Source: Nonomuraea candida
Lineage (GTDB): Bacteria > Actinomycetota > Actinomycetes > Streptosporangiales > Streptosporangiaceae
NCBI RefSeq assembly: GCF_000725485.1
Contig: NZ_JOAG01000028.1
Coordinates: 1 to 64,000 of the forward strand
Reading direction: 5' to 3'
DNA length: 64,000 nucleotides
Below are positions 43,415 through 52,366 of the stretch, in pieces. Below the pieces are notes generated by a model. It was not told the DNA's origin and did no database searches. It worked only from the letters and a program-made list of their open reading frames with translations. The translations under genes were made by a program, and so were the position numbers. How positions within the stretch are numbered: position 1 is the first letter of the stretch; each line of letters starts with the position of its first letter.

Positions 43415-45313
43415 TTAGGTGACGTCGATGACCGCGGTGACCTGGCCCAGCGCCGTCGTCCCGACGATGAGGACCTCACCGGGGGTGTCGGTTGCCCCGT
43501 CCGGCAGCGCCTGCCAGTGAACAGGGATCGTGGTGATCGCGTTGTTCGCGGTGGTGAGCTTGCGGACGTGGGAGGGGAGTGCCGGAGTCCTGCCCACCCC
43601 GGTGGTGATGTAGACGGTGTCTTCGAGGATGTGCCTGGCCTGGCTCGCGTTGAACACGTCGATCGACGCGTGCGGCTCCCAGGTGTTGGGCAGCTCGGGC
43701 ACGGCACGGAACATCGGCTGGTAGCCCGCAGGCTCCCAGACCAGCACGCCGGCACCCTGGTTGCCGACCACGTCGTTGGCGGCCTGGAAGACCCGCTGGA
43801 TGGCGTCTGCCTGGCCCTGGACGGTACGCGGGAAGGGCGAGTTGGGCAAGGGCGAGCCGTCGCCGCCGGACGCGGGGTAGGCGGTCTCGGCGATGTCGAT
43901 CTCGTAGCCGGGGTAGGTCGTCGCGATCGTGTGCAGGTTGACGTCCAGCGCGTCGGGCGAACCGTGCCACTCCGGATAGTACGAGATCGCGAGCACGTCA
44001 GGGTTCTGGCCTTTTGCCTTGACCCGGGTGAGGAACTGGCTCCAGAACTCCATGGTCTTGGCGAGCCGCCCGGCGTCGACGATCACATGGATCTCCACCT
44101 TGGACTTCGGCGACGTGTCGCGCACGGCCTTGATCCCGGCCGCGGCCAAGGTGGTGAACCGGTCCCATGCCTCGTCGTAGAGCTGCTGCTCGGCCGGGTC
44201 GGCCGACTTCCAGTAGCGCCACAGCAGGCCGCCGCCGGGCTTCGACTGGTAGATGTCGGCTTGGTTGACGAAGTACGGCGGGTTGGTCGTGCCGATGAGG
44301 GCCGCCTCGCTGCCGTACAGGAAGCCGTTGATGATCTCGTTTCCGACGGCGACCTTGTCCGGCGTGGTGCCCTGCTTGATCAGTTGGCGGAGGTAGTCGC
44401 CGGTGAAGTCGTACACCGCCCGCGTCAGATCGTCGAACTCCAGCTCGGCCCAGGCGCGCGGTTTCGGTTGCTTGGCCGGGTCCGCCCAGGAGTCCGCGTA
44501 GTGGAAGTCGATGCCGAGCCCCATGCTCCGGTCCTTGATCCATCGTGCCGACTGCAGTGAACGTTCCGGCCCCTGGCGCGGGATCGGGGTCGGGTCACCG
44601 GTGCTTTCGTCCCTCGGCTCGTTGAAGATCCGCAGCCGGGCGTACTTCATGCCGCGGTCCTTGGCCACGTCGAGGAGGCGCGGTCCGGCGCCCCGGTCGG
44701 CGGCCAGGGGGTTGACCCAGTACTCCCGGGTCTGGACGTCGTCCGCCCAGGACAGGTCGGCGCCGAGAATGAGGTCGTCGCGCAGATAGTTGAAGACCTG
44801 GAGCTCGCTCACCCCGAGCTTGGGATGGCCTGACGCTCCGGTGACCGTGAGCCGGACGAAGCGTGTGCCCGGCCGGGTGAACAAGTGCACCGCTCCCCGT
44901 GACGCGGCCCGGTTGCGGGATTCGTCGGCGATCCTGGCCCACCTGCGACCGTCAGGCGAGGCCTCGATGACGTACCGGTACACCACGCCACGGTCAGCGA
45001 AGATCACCTTGACCTTCCGCAGATTGTCGTAGGCGCCGCCGAGGTCGACGGTCAGCCGCTGCCGGGCCCTGGAGCCGTCCGCGTACCAGGAGGTCGTCGG
45101 GTCTCCGTCGATGGCCAGTCGTGCGGTGGACAAGCCGCTGCTTGCCGTGGCGGAGGCCCAGAACTTGGCGGCGATGTTGCTTTCGATTGGCTTGATGTCC
45201 GCGGTGCCGAAGGTGGCGTGCGCCGGCGTGGGCGCCGTGAACATCCCGGCCACCAGCGCGGTCACGAGCACGGTGAGTGCCGCGGTGACGCGCCTCCAGG
45301 ATTTATTGGTCAT
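43415..45313 (-). CDS. Secreted GH53 endo-beta-1,4-galactanase with F5/8-type and Big_4 modules
   Basis: A 632-residue exported enzyme. Signal peptide to about Ala-33 (TPAHA). Residues about 45-176 are a discoidin (F5/8 type C, CBM32-like) domain. The GH53 barrel (about 178-555) begins LILGADLSWADD, carries the acid/base Glu-326 in VAVGNEIINGF and the nucleophile Glu-476 in IDIAETAYP, and has the tryptophan-rich VLVWEPAGY end. A bacterial Ig-like Big_4 domain (about 575-632) ends the protein. GH53 enzymes cut beta-1,4-galactan side chains of rhamnogalacturonan-I. It is read toward the RiPP locus and its promoter region contains a LacI-type operator at 45495. Confidence 0.9.
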   Translation of the reverse strand: MTNKSWRRVTAALTVLVTALVAGMFTAPTPAHATFGTADIKPIESNIAAKFWASATASSGLSTARLAIDGDPTTSWYADGSRARQRLTVDLGGAYDNLRKVKVIFADRGVVYRYVIEASPDGRRWARIADESRNRAASRGAVHLFTRPGTRFVRLTVTGASGHPKLGVSELQVFNYLRDDLILGADLSWADDVQTREYWVNPLAADRGAGPRLLDVAKDRGMKYARLRIFNEPRDESTGDPTPIPRQGPERSLQSARWIKDRSMGLGIDFHYADSWADPAKQPKPRAWAELEFDDLTRAVYDFTGDYLRQLIKQGTTPDKVAVGNEIINGFLYGSEAALIGTTNPPYFVNQADIYQSKPGGGLLWRYWKSADPAEQQLYDEAWDRFTTLAAAGIKAVRDTSPKSKVEIHVIVDAGRLAKTMEFWSQFLTRVKAKGQNPDVLAISYYPEWHGSPDALDVNLHTIATTYPGYEIDIAETAYPASGGDGSPLPNSPFPRTVQGQADAIQRVFQAANDVVGNQGAGVLVWEPAGYQPMFRAVPELPNTWEPHASIDVFNASQARHILEDTVYITTGVGRTPALPSHVRKLTTANNAITTIPVHWQALPDGATDTPGEVLIVGTTALGQVTAVIDVT

Positions 45314-45494
45314 GATTCCTCTCGTGGTGTGCGTCTACGCGTTGGTCAGGCGGTCGGTGCTGCTCAGCCGGAAGGCTGCGGCGAATGGCGCACGCCTTTC
45401 GGGCGCGACATCTCGGTGTGGACGGATACCGTTCCGTCTTGAATCGCATCCCTGAGAAAGGGCCAGGCGTTCGTGCGCGAAGTTCACGCGTTTG

Positions 45495-45514
45495 TTCTGT
45501 GCACGTTCACAGAA
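45495..45514. promoter_or_regulatory. LacI-type operator 1
   Basis: TTCTGTG-CACGTT-CACAGAA is a perfect 7-bp inverted repeat with a six-base centre. Its core TGTGCACGTTCACA is close to the TGTGAACGTTCACA-type sites used by actinobacterial LacI repressors of sugar genes. It lies about 180 bases upstream of the GH53 start on that gene's strand, so it probably controls GH53. Confidence 0.55.
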
Positions 45515-45600
45515 CCGGAGACTCGCGAGCCATCCGGAGGGAGGGGGAAGCAGCCGCTCTCGGTCACGGCGTCGGAGGCCCCCTGCGCCCCTTCCGAACC

Positions 45601-45729
45601 GTGCGTAGTGAGGTGCCAGCCGGCTGTGGCGTCGAGGTCGAGGTGGTCGATGTTGGGCAGTCCGGCCGTGGTGGGGTCCACTCGGATGGTGTTGCCGCCG
45701 GTGTTCGGCGGGACGGTCATGGTCTTGGT
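45601..45729 (-). repeat. Inverted-repeat copy A of a CBM35 gene end
   Basis: On the minus strand these roughly 130 bases match 52007-52137 on the plus strand with only a few substitutions and one 3-base gap, including the bases just after the stop codon. The pair forms a long inverted repeat around the PL11 and GH43 genes. Confidence 0.8.
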
Positions 45730-46536
45730 GTCTGCGGCATCCAGCCGGTGTCCGCGCCTTTGACGAAGGAGGCGGCCTCTGCCTGTGGTGCCCGGATGGC
45801 GCTGGCGTCCCAGCGCCGGTGCGCCGCCCGCCGCGCCGAGCAGGACGGTACGCCGCCGCATGCCGCCGGGTGTGCCTCTTTCGTTGTCGATCATGGCACG
45901 GGATCCCTTCGATGGGGAAATGTCCGCTGTGGACTTCGACATGACAGTGGGCAACCGCCGAACCGCCGGTTCGCGAAGTGCACCTGATCGCGCGGGCGGT
46001 CGATCGAACGAGGAGACGGTCCTGGGCGACGGGCACGACTCGGCGGAGAGGGCGTGCCCCAGCGGGCCGAGCCGGGCCACAGCCGCCGGCGGGCTTAAGG
46101 AGTGCCGTGGGGAGAGCGAGGCGATCGCCCGACCCTCGCGGCAGGCGCCGAAGCCGGCACCCGCTCTGCCGCCCGCTCCCCGTTCCGGTCACCTTGATAT
46201 CCAGGAAAGGGCGGCACAGGGTTATGTCACCAGGTGTTGTCGTGGCGACGGAAGACGGCCGAGGCGTTCCATCCCGTGCGTGGTCCGGCCGCCGGGGGGC
46301 GTGGCCGGGAGCACGCGCACACGACGGGGTCATCGATCGTTGGGGCTGATCGAGTGGGGCGCATGGGAGCTCCTAGGGGGGTCGGAGCAGTTAAACCGAT
46401 ATAACGGCGCAAGCGTAGGAGCGTTGCCTCGGCTCGTCAAGGCTTCGGGACAGGCAGCTCACCGCCGACGTGCTGGGATCAGCCTGCCGGTACGGTCGAC
46501 GGCCGCCCCGGCGGGACCCCAGCGGCATGGCCGGGC

Positions 46537-46548
46537 GTAACCGGTTAC
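46537..46548. promoter_or_regulatory. Perfect palindrome with central CpG, LacI-type
   Basis: GTAACCGGTTAC is a perfect 12-base palindrome with the central CG that most LacI-family repressors prefer. No gene start is within 800 bases on the plus strand; the site may be orphaned or may act on a transcript running toward the collapsed Tat gene. Confidence 0.4.
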
Positions 46549-46813
46549 TACAGGACATCGATCGTCGCCGCCACGACTCCTGAGGTCATCCGGTTCGCTG
46601 TGCCATGCCTACGCGGCCGTCCGGCTTCTCCACGTGCCCGACGGAGGGACGCATGAAACTTTCACGTCCACACTCCCGGATATCGCACTCTCTGGGAGCG
46701 TGCACAGAGAGGAAGATGGCCTATTCGCCAACGATTACAGCGGCCTGCTTGCCGGCAGCGCCCTCACCTCGGATTTCGAGCAAGCTCTTTCAGTACGCCA
46801 CGCTCTGCATTAC

Positions 46814-46827
46814 TGTGCACGTTCACA
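46814..46827. promoter_or_regulatory. LacI-type operator 2
   Basis: TGTGCACGTTCACA, the same 14 bases as in operator 1 at 45498-45511, in an AT-rich context. The next intact gene is the PL11 lyase, 600 bases downstream. The exact sharing of the core indicates that one regulator recognises both sites. Confidence 0.55.
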
Positions 46828-47228
46828 TAGCCTCATCCCGTTTGTGAGGAGGACATGTGGTCGCATCCCCCACCCCACTCGCGGCTTCACGCCCGCCCGA
46901 TCCCCCGCCGCCGTAGAACAGGCGGTGAAACGACATCCGCCTAACGGCGACCGTCGACACCGGCCCGCTCATGTGAACTGTCCGCCCAGCCGCGTCCCAG
47001 GACGCGGGCGCCACTGGGCCGGCCCACCGTGTCCGCAGCCAGCGACGAAGCTGGACAACCACAGGCCCTCACGGAAAAGCACGAATCATCATGGGTTCAT
47101 CTCGGTCAGGCCATCGCGTAACAGGACCGCCGGTTTCCACGAGACTCGCCGTCCCCGCCCTCCTCGTCCTCCCGACGGATCTGCTCGCCGTGCCGCTCGC
47201 GACCCCGGCCGCGCTCTACCTGACGCAG

Positions 47229-47300
47229 GTGAGCGACAGGGTGAGCGACAGGGTGAGCGACAGGGTGAGCGACAGGGTGAGCGACAGGGTGAGCGACAAC
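47229..47300 (+). repeat. Six 12-bp tandem units
   Basis: GTGAGCGACAGG is repeated five times exactly and a sixth time as GTGAGCGACAAC. The repeat is very recent or actively changing because copies are identical. It lies 128 bases before the PL11 start, so copy number could change the leader length. Confidence 0.85.
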
Positions 47301-47427
47301 ACGCCCTTCACCTCCGATGGAGTGAAAGAGATGGCCAAGCTCGTCCTGCGGCGCGTGCGCGAGCCGAACCTGTCGCTGGTGCCGTACCGGCGACAACCAT
47401 CCCCGACCTACCTGCTGGAGTTCCCTC

Positions 47428-49665
47428 ATGTCCTTACGTAGACCACGCGCCGCCCTGCTGTCGGCCGGCGTCGCGCTGACGGTGGCCACCACAGGTGTCG
47501 TCATTTCCGCGGAAGCCTCGGCAGCGGCGACCCGTTACGAGGCGGAGACCGCGCCGGCCACGTGCGACGGCGTCATCGAGTCCAACCACGCCGGCTTCTC
47601 CGGCAGCGGATTCTGCAACGGCGACAACGCGGCCGGCGCGGCGGCGCAGTTCACCGTGACCGCGGCCGCGGCCGGCGAGGCCACCATCTCGATCCGGTAC
47701 GCCAACGGCGCGACCGCGGGCCGTCCCGCGGATGTGCTGGTCAACGGCGCGGTCGCACATGCCGCCAGCGCGTTCGACCCGACCGGCGCCTGGACGACGT
47801 GGGTCACCAGAACGCTGACCGTGTCGCTGAACGCGGGCGACAACATCATCCGGTTGAGCCCGACCGCCGCCGACGGCCTGCCCAACGTGGACTATCTGGA
47901 GGCCGACGCGGGCGCTCAAAACCCGACCGGCCGGCAAATGGAGGATCTCAACCGTGGCCTCATCAGCGTGCGGTCGGGCAGCGGAAACCTGGTGTCCTGG
48001 CGATTGCTGGGCACCGAGAGCATGAGCACCGGATTCAACCTCTACCGAGACTCGACCAAGCTGAACCCCTCACCGCTCACCGGCGCCACCAACTACCTCG
48101 ACAACGGCGCGCCGGCGAACGCCTCCTACACCGTTCGCGCGGTCGTGGACGGGGCCGAACAGCCCGCGTCCGAGCCGTCGCTGCGCTTCACCGGCGGCAA
48201 CTATCTCGACGTGCCGATCTCCCGTCCGGGGAGCAACTACACCGCCGGAGACGCGAGCGTCGGCGACGCGGACGGCGACGGTCAGTACGAGATCTTCCTC
48301 AAGTGGGACCCCAGCGACCAGAAGGACAACTCTCAGTCCGGGGTCACCAGCAACGTCTACATCGATGCCTACCGGCTCAACGGCCAGCGGCTGTGGCGCA
48401 TTGACCTGGGCCGTAACATCCGGGCCGGCGCGCACTACACGCAGTTCCAGGTCTATGACTACGACGGCGACGGCCGGGCCGAACTGGCGGTCAAGACCGG
48501 CGACGGCACCGTCTCCGGCACCGGCCAGACGATCGGCAACGCAGTCGCTGACCACCGCAACTCCTCCGGTTACATCATCACGGGACCGGAGTACCTGACC
48601 ATGTTCAACGGGCTCACCGGCGCCGCCATGTCCACGGTCGCCTTCGACCCGGCCCGCGGCAATATCAACGACTGGGGCGACAACTACGGCAACCGCGGCG
48701 ACCGGTTCCTGGCCGGCACGGCCTACCTCGACGGCCGGCGGCCCAGCCTGATCATGGGCCGCGGCTACTACGCCAAGAGCACGATCGCGGCCTGGGACTT
48801 CCGCGACGGCCGGCTCACCCGGCGCTGGAAGTTCGACTCCAGCAGCGCCGGCAGCCAGTGGACCGGCCGCGGCGCGCACTCGCTGTCCATCGCCGACGTC
48901 GACGGCAACGGCACGGACGAGATCATCTACGGCGGCATGACCATCAACGCCAATGGCACCGGCCGCTACACCACCAGCTTCTACGCCCACGGCGACGCCC
49001 TGCACGTGGGCGACTTCGTGCCCGGCCGGGCCGGCAAGGAGATCTGGATGATCCACGAGCAGAGCTCCGGCGCCGCCGCCACTCTGCGTGACGCGGGCAA
49101 CGGCTCCGTCATCATGCAGAAGAACAACAGCTGCGGCTGCGAGGGTCCGGCACGCGGCGTGGCCGGCGACATTCACGCCGGTAACGCCGGCGGCGAGTTC
49201 TGGGGCACGGGCACCGGCCTGGGCAACCTCTTCAACGCCTCCGGCGGCAGCGTCGGGCGCAACCCCGGCAGCTACAACTTCCTGGCCTGGTGGGACGGCG
49301 ACCCGGTGCGGGAACTGCTGGACGGCAACCACGTCGACAAGTACGGCACCGGCGGCGACACCCGCCTGCTCACCGCCTCCGGCGCGCACTCGATCAACGG
49401 CACCAAGGCGACCCCGTCCCTGTCGGGGGACCTGTTCGGCGACTGGCGCGAGGAGATCATCCTGCCCCGCGACGACAACGCCGCGCTGCGCGTCTACGCC
49501 ACTCCCAGCCAGACCGACCGGCGCATCTACACCCTGATGCACGACGCGCAGTACCGCGTCGCCATCGCCTGGCAGAACACCGCCTACAACCAGCCGCCCC
49601 ACCCGAGCTTCTTCCTCGGCGACGGCATGAGCACCCCGCCTCAACCGGACATCTACGTCCGCTGA
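47428..49665 (+). CDS. Secreted PL11 rhamnogalacturonan lyase with CBM35
   Basis: A 745-residue exported enzyme with a signal peptide to about Ala-34. Residues 36-160 are a CBM35 (RYEAETAPATCDGVIESNHA, FCNGDNAAGAAAQFTV). Residues about 170-745 form the eight-bladed propeller of PL11: repeated calcium-binding loops such as DADGDGQYEIFLKWD, YDYDGDGRAELAVKTGDG and DVDGNGTDEIIYGG, and the end segment LFGDWREEIILPRDDNAALR. PL11 enzymes cleave the rhamnose-galacturonate backbone of rhamnogalacturonan-I by beta-elimination. It complements the galactanases encoded around it. Confidence 0.92.
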   Translation: MSLRRPRAALLSAGVALTVATTGVVISAEASAAATRYEAETAPATCDGVIESNHAGFSGSGFCNGDNAAGAAAQFTVTAAAAGEATISIRYANGATAGRPADVLVNGAVAHAASAFDPTGAWTTWVTRTLTVSLNAGDNIIRLSPTAADGLPNVDYLEADAGAQNPTGRQMEDLNRGLISVRSGSGNLVSWRLLGTESMSTGFNLYRDSTKLNPSPLTGATNYLDNGAPANASYTVRAVVDGAEQPASEPSLRFTGGNYLDVPISRPGSNYTAGDASVGDADGDGQYEIFLKWDPSDQKDNSQSGVTSNVYIDAYRLNGQRLWRIDLGRNIRAGAHYTQFQVYDYDGDGRAELAVKTGDGTVSGTGQTIGNAVADHRNSSGYIITGPEYLTMFNGLTGAAMSTVAFDPARGNINDWGDNYGNRGDRFLAGTAYLDGRRPSLIMGRGYYAKSTIAAWDFRDGRLTRRWKFDSSSAGSQWTGRGAHSLSIADVDGNGTDEIIYGGMTINANGTGRYTTSFYAHGDALHVGDFVPGRAGKEIWMIHEQSSGAAATLRDAGNGSVIMQKNNSCGCEGPARGVAGDIHAGNAGGEFWGTGTGLGNLFNASGGSVGRNPGSYNFLAWWDGDPVRELLDGNHVDKYGTGGDTRLLTASGAHSINGTKATPSLSGDLFGDWREEIILPRDDNAALRVYATPSQTDRRIYTLMHDAQYRVAIAWQNTAYNQPPHPSFFLGDGMSTPPQPDIYVR

Positions 49666-49786
49666 TCGCGTGACCGGCCTTGGCCATTCGAGGAGATCCG
49701 ACCACTGCGACCGGACTGCCCACCGCCGACTGCCTCGACGTCAGCGGGTGAGAGCGCCGGCGCCACGATGAACGAAGGGCAGCACC

Positions 49787-52123
49787 ATGATCGGTACCTT
49801 ACGCCGAACGCTGGAGCGGGGAGGGCTCGTCGCCGCGGCATGGCTGGTCATGTCAGCGGCGGCATCCGGTGCCCCCGCCGCGGCGGCTGAACCCCTGGCG
49901 GCCAGCGACGGCCACGTCTCCCACTATTTCGCCGCGGACTACACCGCCGGCTCGTGGGCGGCCTTCTCCTCGGTCAGGAACTCACTCACTGAACGAGGAG
50001 GCGACGACGACGCCACCGCCCGCGAGAAACTCGAAAGGGCCGCTGATGGCCTGGTCATGGTTCGTGGCCTGAAGAGCCTGGTCGCGGACTACAAGACTCG
50101 CCCCGCCGGCAAGTACACGAGCGACTCCTGGGCGCCCTTCGCCAAGGCGTTGGCCGATGCGGACGGCGTCGTCGCCGACACCTCGGCGACCGCTTCGGAA
50201 GTCGCCGCCGCGAAGACGGCGCTGACGACTGCCGCCGGCGACCTCGTGGCCGCCGACGAGGGGACGTTCCAGACCATCACCAACGATGTCTTCTGGAACG
50301 ACACGAGCGGCAACCCCATCTATTCGCAAGGCGGCGGTGTCTTCAGGTTCGGCGACACCTACTACTGGTACGGCGTGCACTACACGGGCGCCGAACTCTA
50401 CCGGGCCAACCCGACGAGAAAGTACGACGGCGACGTCTCGTTCGTCTCGATCCCCGTGTACTCGTCGAAGGATCTGGTGAACTGGAAGTTCGAGAACCGC
50501 GTCGCCACCCGCTCCACGAGCCTCGGTAGCGGGGCCACCCTCGGACAGGCGGGCTGGGTAGGACGGCTGGGCGTCTCCTACAACGAGAACACCGGAAAGT
50601 ACGTGCTGGTCGTGCAGGCGTATCTCCCGGCGATGGGTGGCGACGGGGTTCTGTTCCTCCGGGGCGACTCCCCCACCGACACCTTCGACTACGCCTACTT
50701 CCAGACCCAGGTCGTCAACTCTCCCACGACGGGAACCGGAGACCAGACCGTCTTCACCGACGAGGGCGGGGAAGACTACCTGATCTTCTCCAACCGATCA
50801 GGGCGCTCCCGTGCTTTTGTCTCCAAGCTGAGAGAGTCCGACTCGCTACGGATCGAGCCCGCCGTGCAAATCGGCTACAACTCCGCCGGGCGCGAGGGCA
50901 ACGCCATGTTCAAGCTCGACGGCAAGTACTATCACGCCGCCTCGGACCTGCACGGCTGGAACACCTCGGTCACCCACGTCATCGAGTCGACCGGCAGCAA
51001 CGTTCAAGGCTCCTACACCGGTGAGTACACCCTCGCCGGCACCGAGATGGACTACAGCCACGTGACCCAGACCGGGTTCTTCGTGACCGTCAAGGGCACC
51101 AAGCAGAACACGGTCATCTACGCCGGCGACCGCTGGGCCGACTTCGCCTGGAACGGCATCGGCTACAACCAGTGGATGCCGGTGACCAAGACCGGCGCCC
51201 GGCCCCAGTTCCATTCCGTGAGCCAATGGCAGTTCAACGTCACGACCGGAGAATGGCGGGTCGGTCCGGCGAACAACTACGCTCTCAACCCCAATTTCCA
51301 GGCCGACCGCATCATCGTCTCCCAGGTTCAGGGGTGGACGAACTTCCGCGAGTCGGGGCCGGCCTCCCTCGTGACCAACGTCGACGGCGGCGCCAACGGG
51401 TCCCGCTTCGCGCTGCGGATCGGGGCCACGCAGTCCTACGCGGGTGGCGTGCGGCAGCAGATCACTGTGCCGGCCGGCGTCTACAGGCTGTCCGCGTTCG
51501 CCAGGACCACCGGTTCGCTCAGCGCCGCGCAGATGACGATCACGGACGCCGGCGGCGCCTCGCGCACGCTCAACATCCCGGCATCCAGCGGCTGGACCCG
51601 CCGCGAGCTCACGGAGATCCCGGTGTCCGCGGGCACGGCCACCATCACGATCCGGGCGGCGTCCGGCAACGGATACCTGTTCGTCGACGACCTCGAACTC
51701 GTCAGGACGTCCGGGGACACGCCGCCGCCGGGGCAGCGTTACGAGGCGGAGACCGCGCCGGCGGTGTGCCAGGGCACGATCGATGCGAATTGGGCCGGCT
51801 TCTCCGGGACCGGTTTCTGTAACGGAGACAACGCCGCCGGCGCCTATGCCCAGTTCACGGTGAACCCGCCGGCGGCCGGACCGGCGACGCTCGGCATCCG
51901 GTACGCCAACGGCGCCGGCAGCGCCAGGACCGCCAACCTGATCGTCAACGGCTCCCCGGCGGCGACGGTGTCGTTCGAACCCACCGGCGCCTGGACGACG
52001 TGGGCCACCAAGACCATGACCGTCCCGCTGAACACCGGCGGCAACACCATCCGAGTGGACCCCACCACCACAGCCGGACTGCCCAACATCGACCACCTCG
52101 ACCTCGACGCCACAGCCGGCTGA
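49787..52123 (+). CDS. Secreted GH43 exo-galactanase-like enzyme with FIVAR-like and CBM35 modules
   Basis: A 778-residue exported protein. After the signal peptide (to about Ala-34), residues 45-160 are a helical FIVAR-like region. The catalytic beta-propeller (about 165-490) opens with FWNDTSGNPIYSQGGGVFRF and DTYYWYGVHY, the pattern of GH43 subfamily 24/34 exo-beta-1,3-galactanases; STDSL-type acidic residues follow. Residues about 500-640 are a galactose-binding-like beta-sandwich and 648-778 a CBM35 (RYEAETAPAVCQGTIDANWA). Likely substrate: galactan or arabinogalactan side chains. Its last 40 residues are duplicated in the collapsed Tat gene. Confidence 0.82.
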   Translation: MIGTLRRTLERGGLVAAAWLVMSAAASGAPAAAAEPLAASDGHVSHYFAADYTAGSWAAFSSVRNSLTERGGDDDATAREKLERAADGLVMVRGLKSLVADYKTRPAGKYTSDSWAPFAKALADADGVVADTSATASEVAAAKTALTTAAGDLVAADEGTFQTITNDVFWNDTSGNPIYSQGGGVFRFGDTYYWYGVHYTGAELYRANPTRKYDGDVSFVSIPVYSSKDLVNWKFENRVATRSTSLGSGATLGQAGWVGRLGVSYNENTGKYVLVVQAYLPAMGGDGVLFLRGDSPTDTFDYAYFQTQVVNSPTTGTGDQTVFTDEGGEDYLIFSNRSGRSRAFVSKLRESDSLRIEPAVQIGYNSAGREGNAMFKLDGKYYHAASDLHGWNTSVTHVIESTGSNVQGSYTGEYTLAGTEMDYSHVTQTGFFVTVKGTKQNTVIYAGDRWADFAWNGIGYNQWMPVTKTGARPQFHSVSQWQFNVTTGEWRVGPANNYALNPNFQADRIIVSQVQGWTNFRESGPASLVTNVDGGANGSRFALRIGATQSYAGGVRQQITVPAGVYRLSAFARTTGSLSAAQMTITDAGGASRTLNIPASSGWTRRELTEIPVSAGTATITIRAASGNGYLFVDDLELVRTSGDTPPPGQRYEAETAPAVCQGTIDANWAGFSGTGFCNGDNAAGAYAQFTVNPPAAGPATLGIRYANGAGSARTANLIVNGSPAATVSFEPTGAWTTWATKTMTVPLNTGGNTIRVDPTTTAGLPNIDHLDLDATAG

Positions 52124-52137
52124 TACCTCACTGCGCA
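52007..52137 (+). repeat. Inverted-repeat copy B of a CBM35 gene end
   Basis: This is the intact copy of the segment found inverted at 45601-45729. It covers the last 39 codons of the GH43 gene and 14 bases beyond the stop. Confidence 0.8.
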
Positions 52138-52366
52138 CGGTCAGGAGGAGGTCCGCGGCGCCGCAGCGTGCCGGCCCGCCCAGGACGCCGCACTGGGCAA
52201 CGGCTGGAACCCGGCCGGCATCGACAACTCCGGCAACGGCCGGGAGAACCAGGCCGTCTTCCACCAGAACGGCCGCATCCGACCCCAGCCTCCGCGGGCT
52301 CCCCCGACCAACGGACACGACCGAACTCCCCTCGCTACAGCCACCCCCGCACCCAAGGAGCCACCC

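Larger units (their letters stand above)
45484..45894 (-). pseudogene. Collapsed Tat-secreted CBM35 enzyme gene
   Basis: An ATG at 45894 starts MIDNERGTPGGMRRRTVLLG, a twin-arginine signal peptide. Within 50 codons the frame jumps to TKTMTVPPNTGGNTIRVDPT and AGLPNIDHLDLDATAG, the last 40 residues of a CBM35, nearly identical to the end of the GH43 protein at 49787. A catalytic domain of several hundred residues must have been deleted. The stop codon found in the intact copy (TGA after DATAG) is TGG here, so translation would run on to 45484. Confidence 0.7.
45895..47427. other. Gene-poor 1.5-kb regulatory/remnant region
   Basis: No intact gene. It holds two LacI-like palindromes (46537 and 46814), a looser dyad GTTAAACCGATATAAC at 46390-46405, and an open frame at 47091-47441 with a hydrophobic N-terminus and six VSDR repeats that I do not trust as a gene. 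The number of operator-like sites without attached genes suggests that genes have been deleted from here. Confidence 0.45.

Noticed and set aside
47229..47300. Tandem repeat considered as a CRISPR array
   Set aside because: Units are 12 bases with no spacers and no cas genes nearby; it is a simple tandem repeat.
47091..47441. A 116-codon frame containing the VSDR repeats before PL11
   Set aside because: It overlaps the PL11 start, the hydrophobic N-terminus lacks a clean signal peptide, and no family is recognisable; kept only as part of a gene-poor region.
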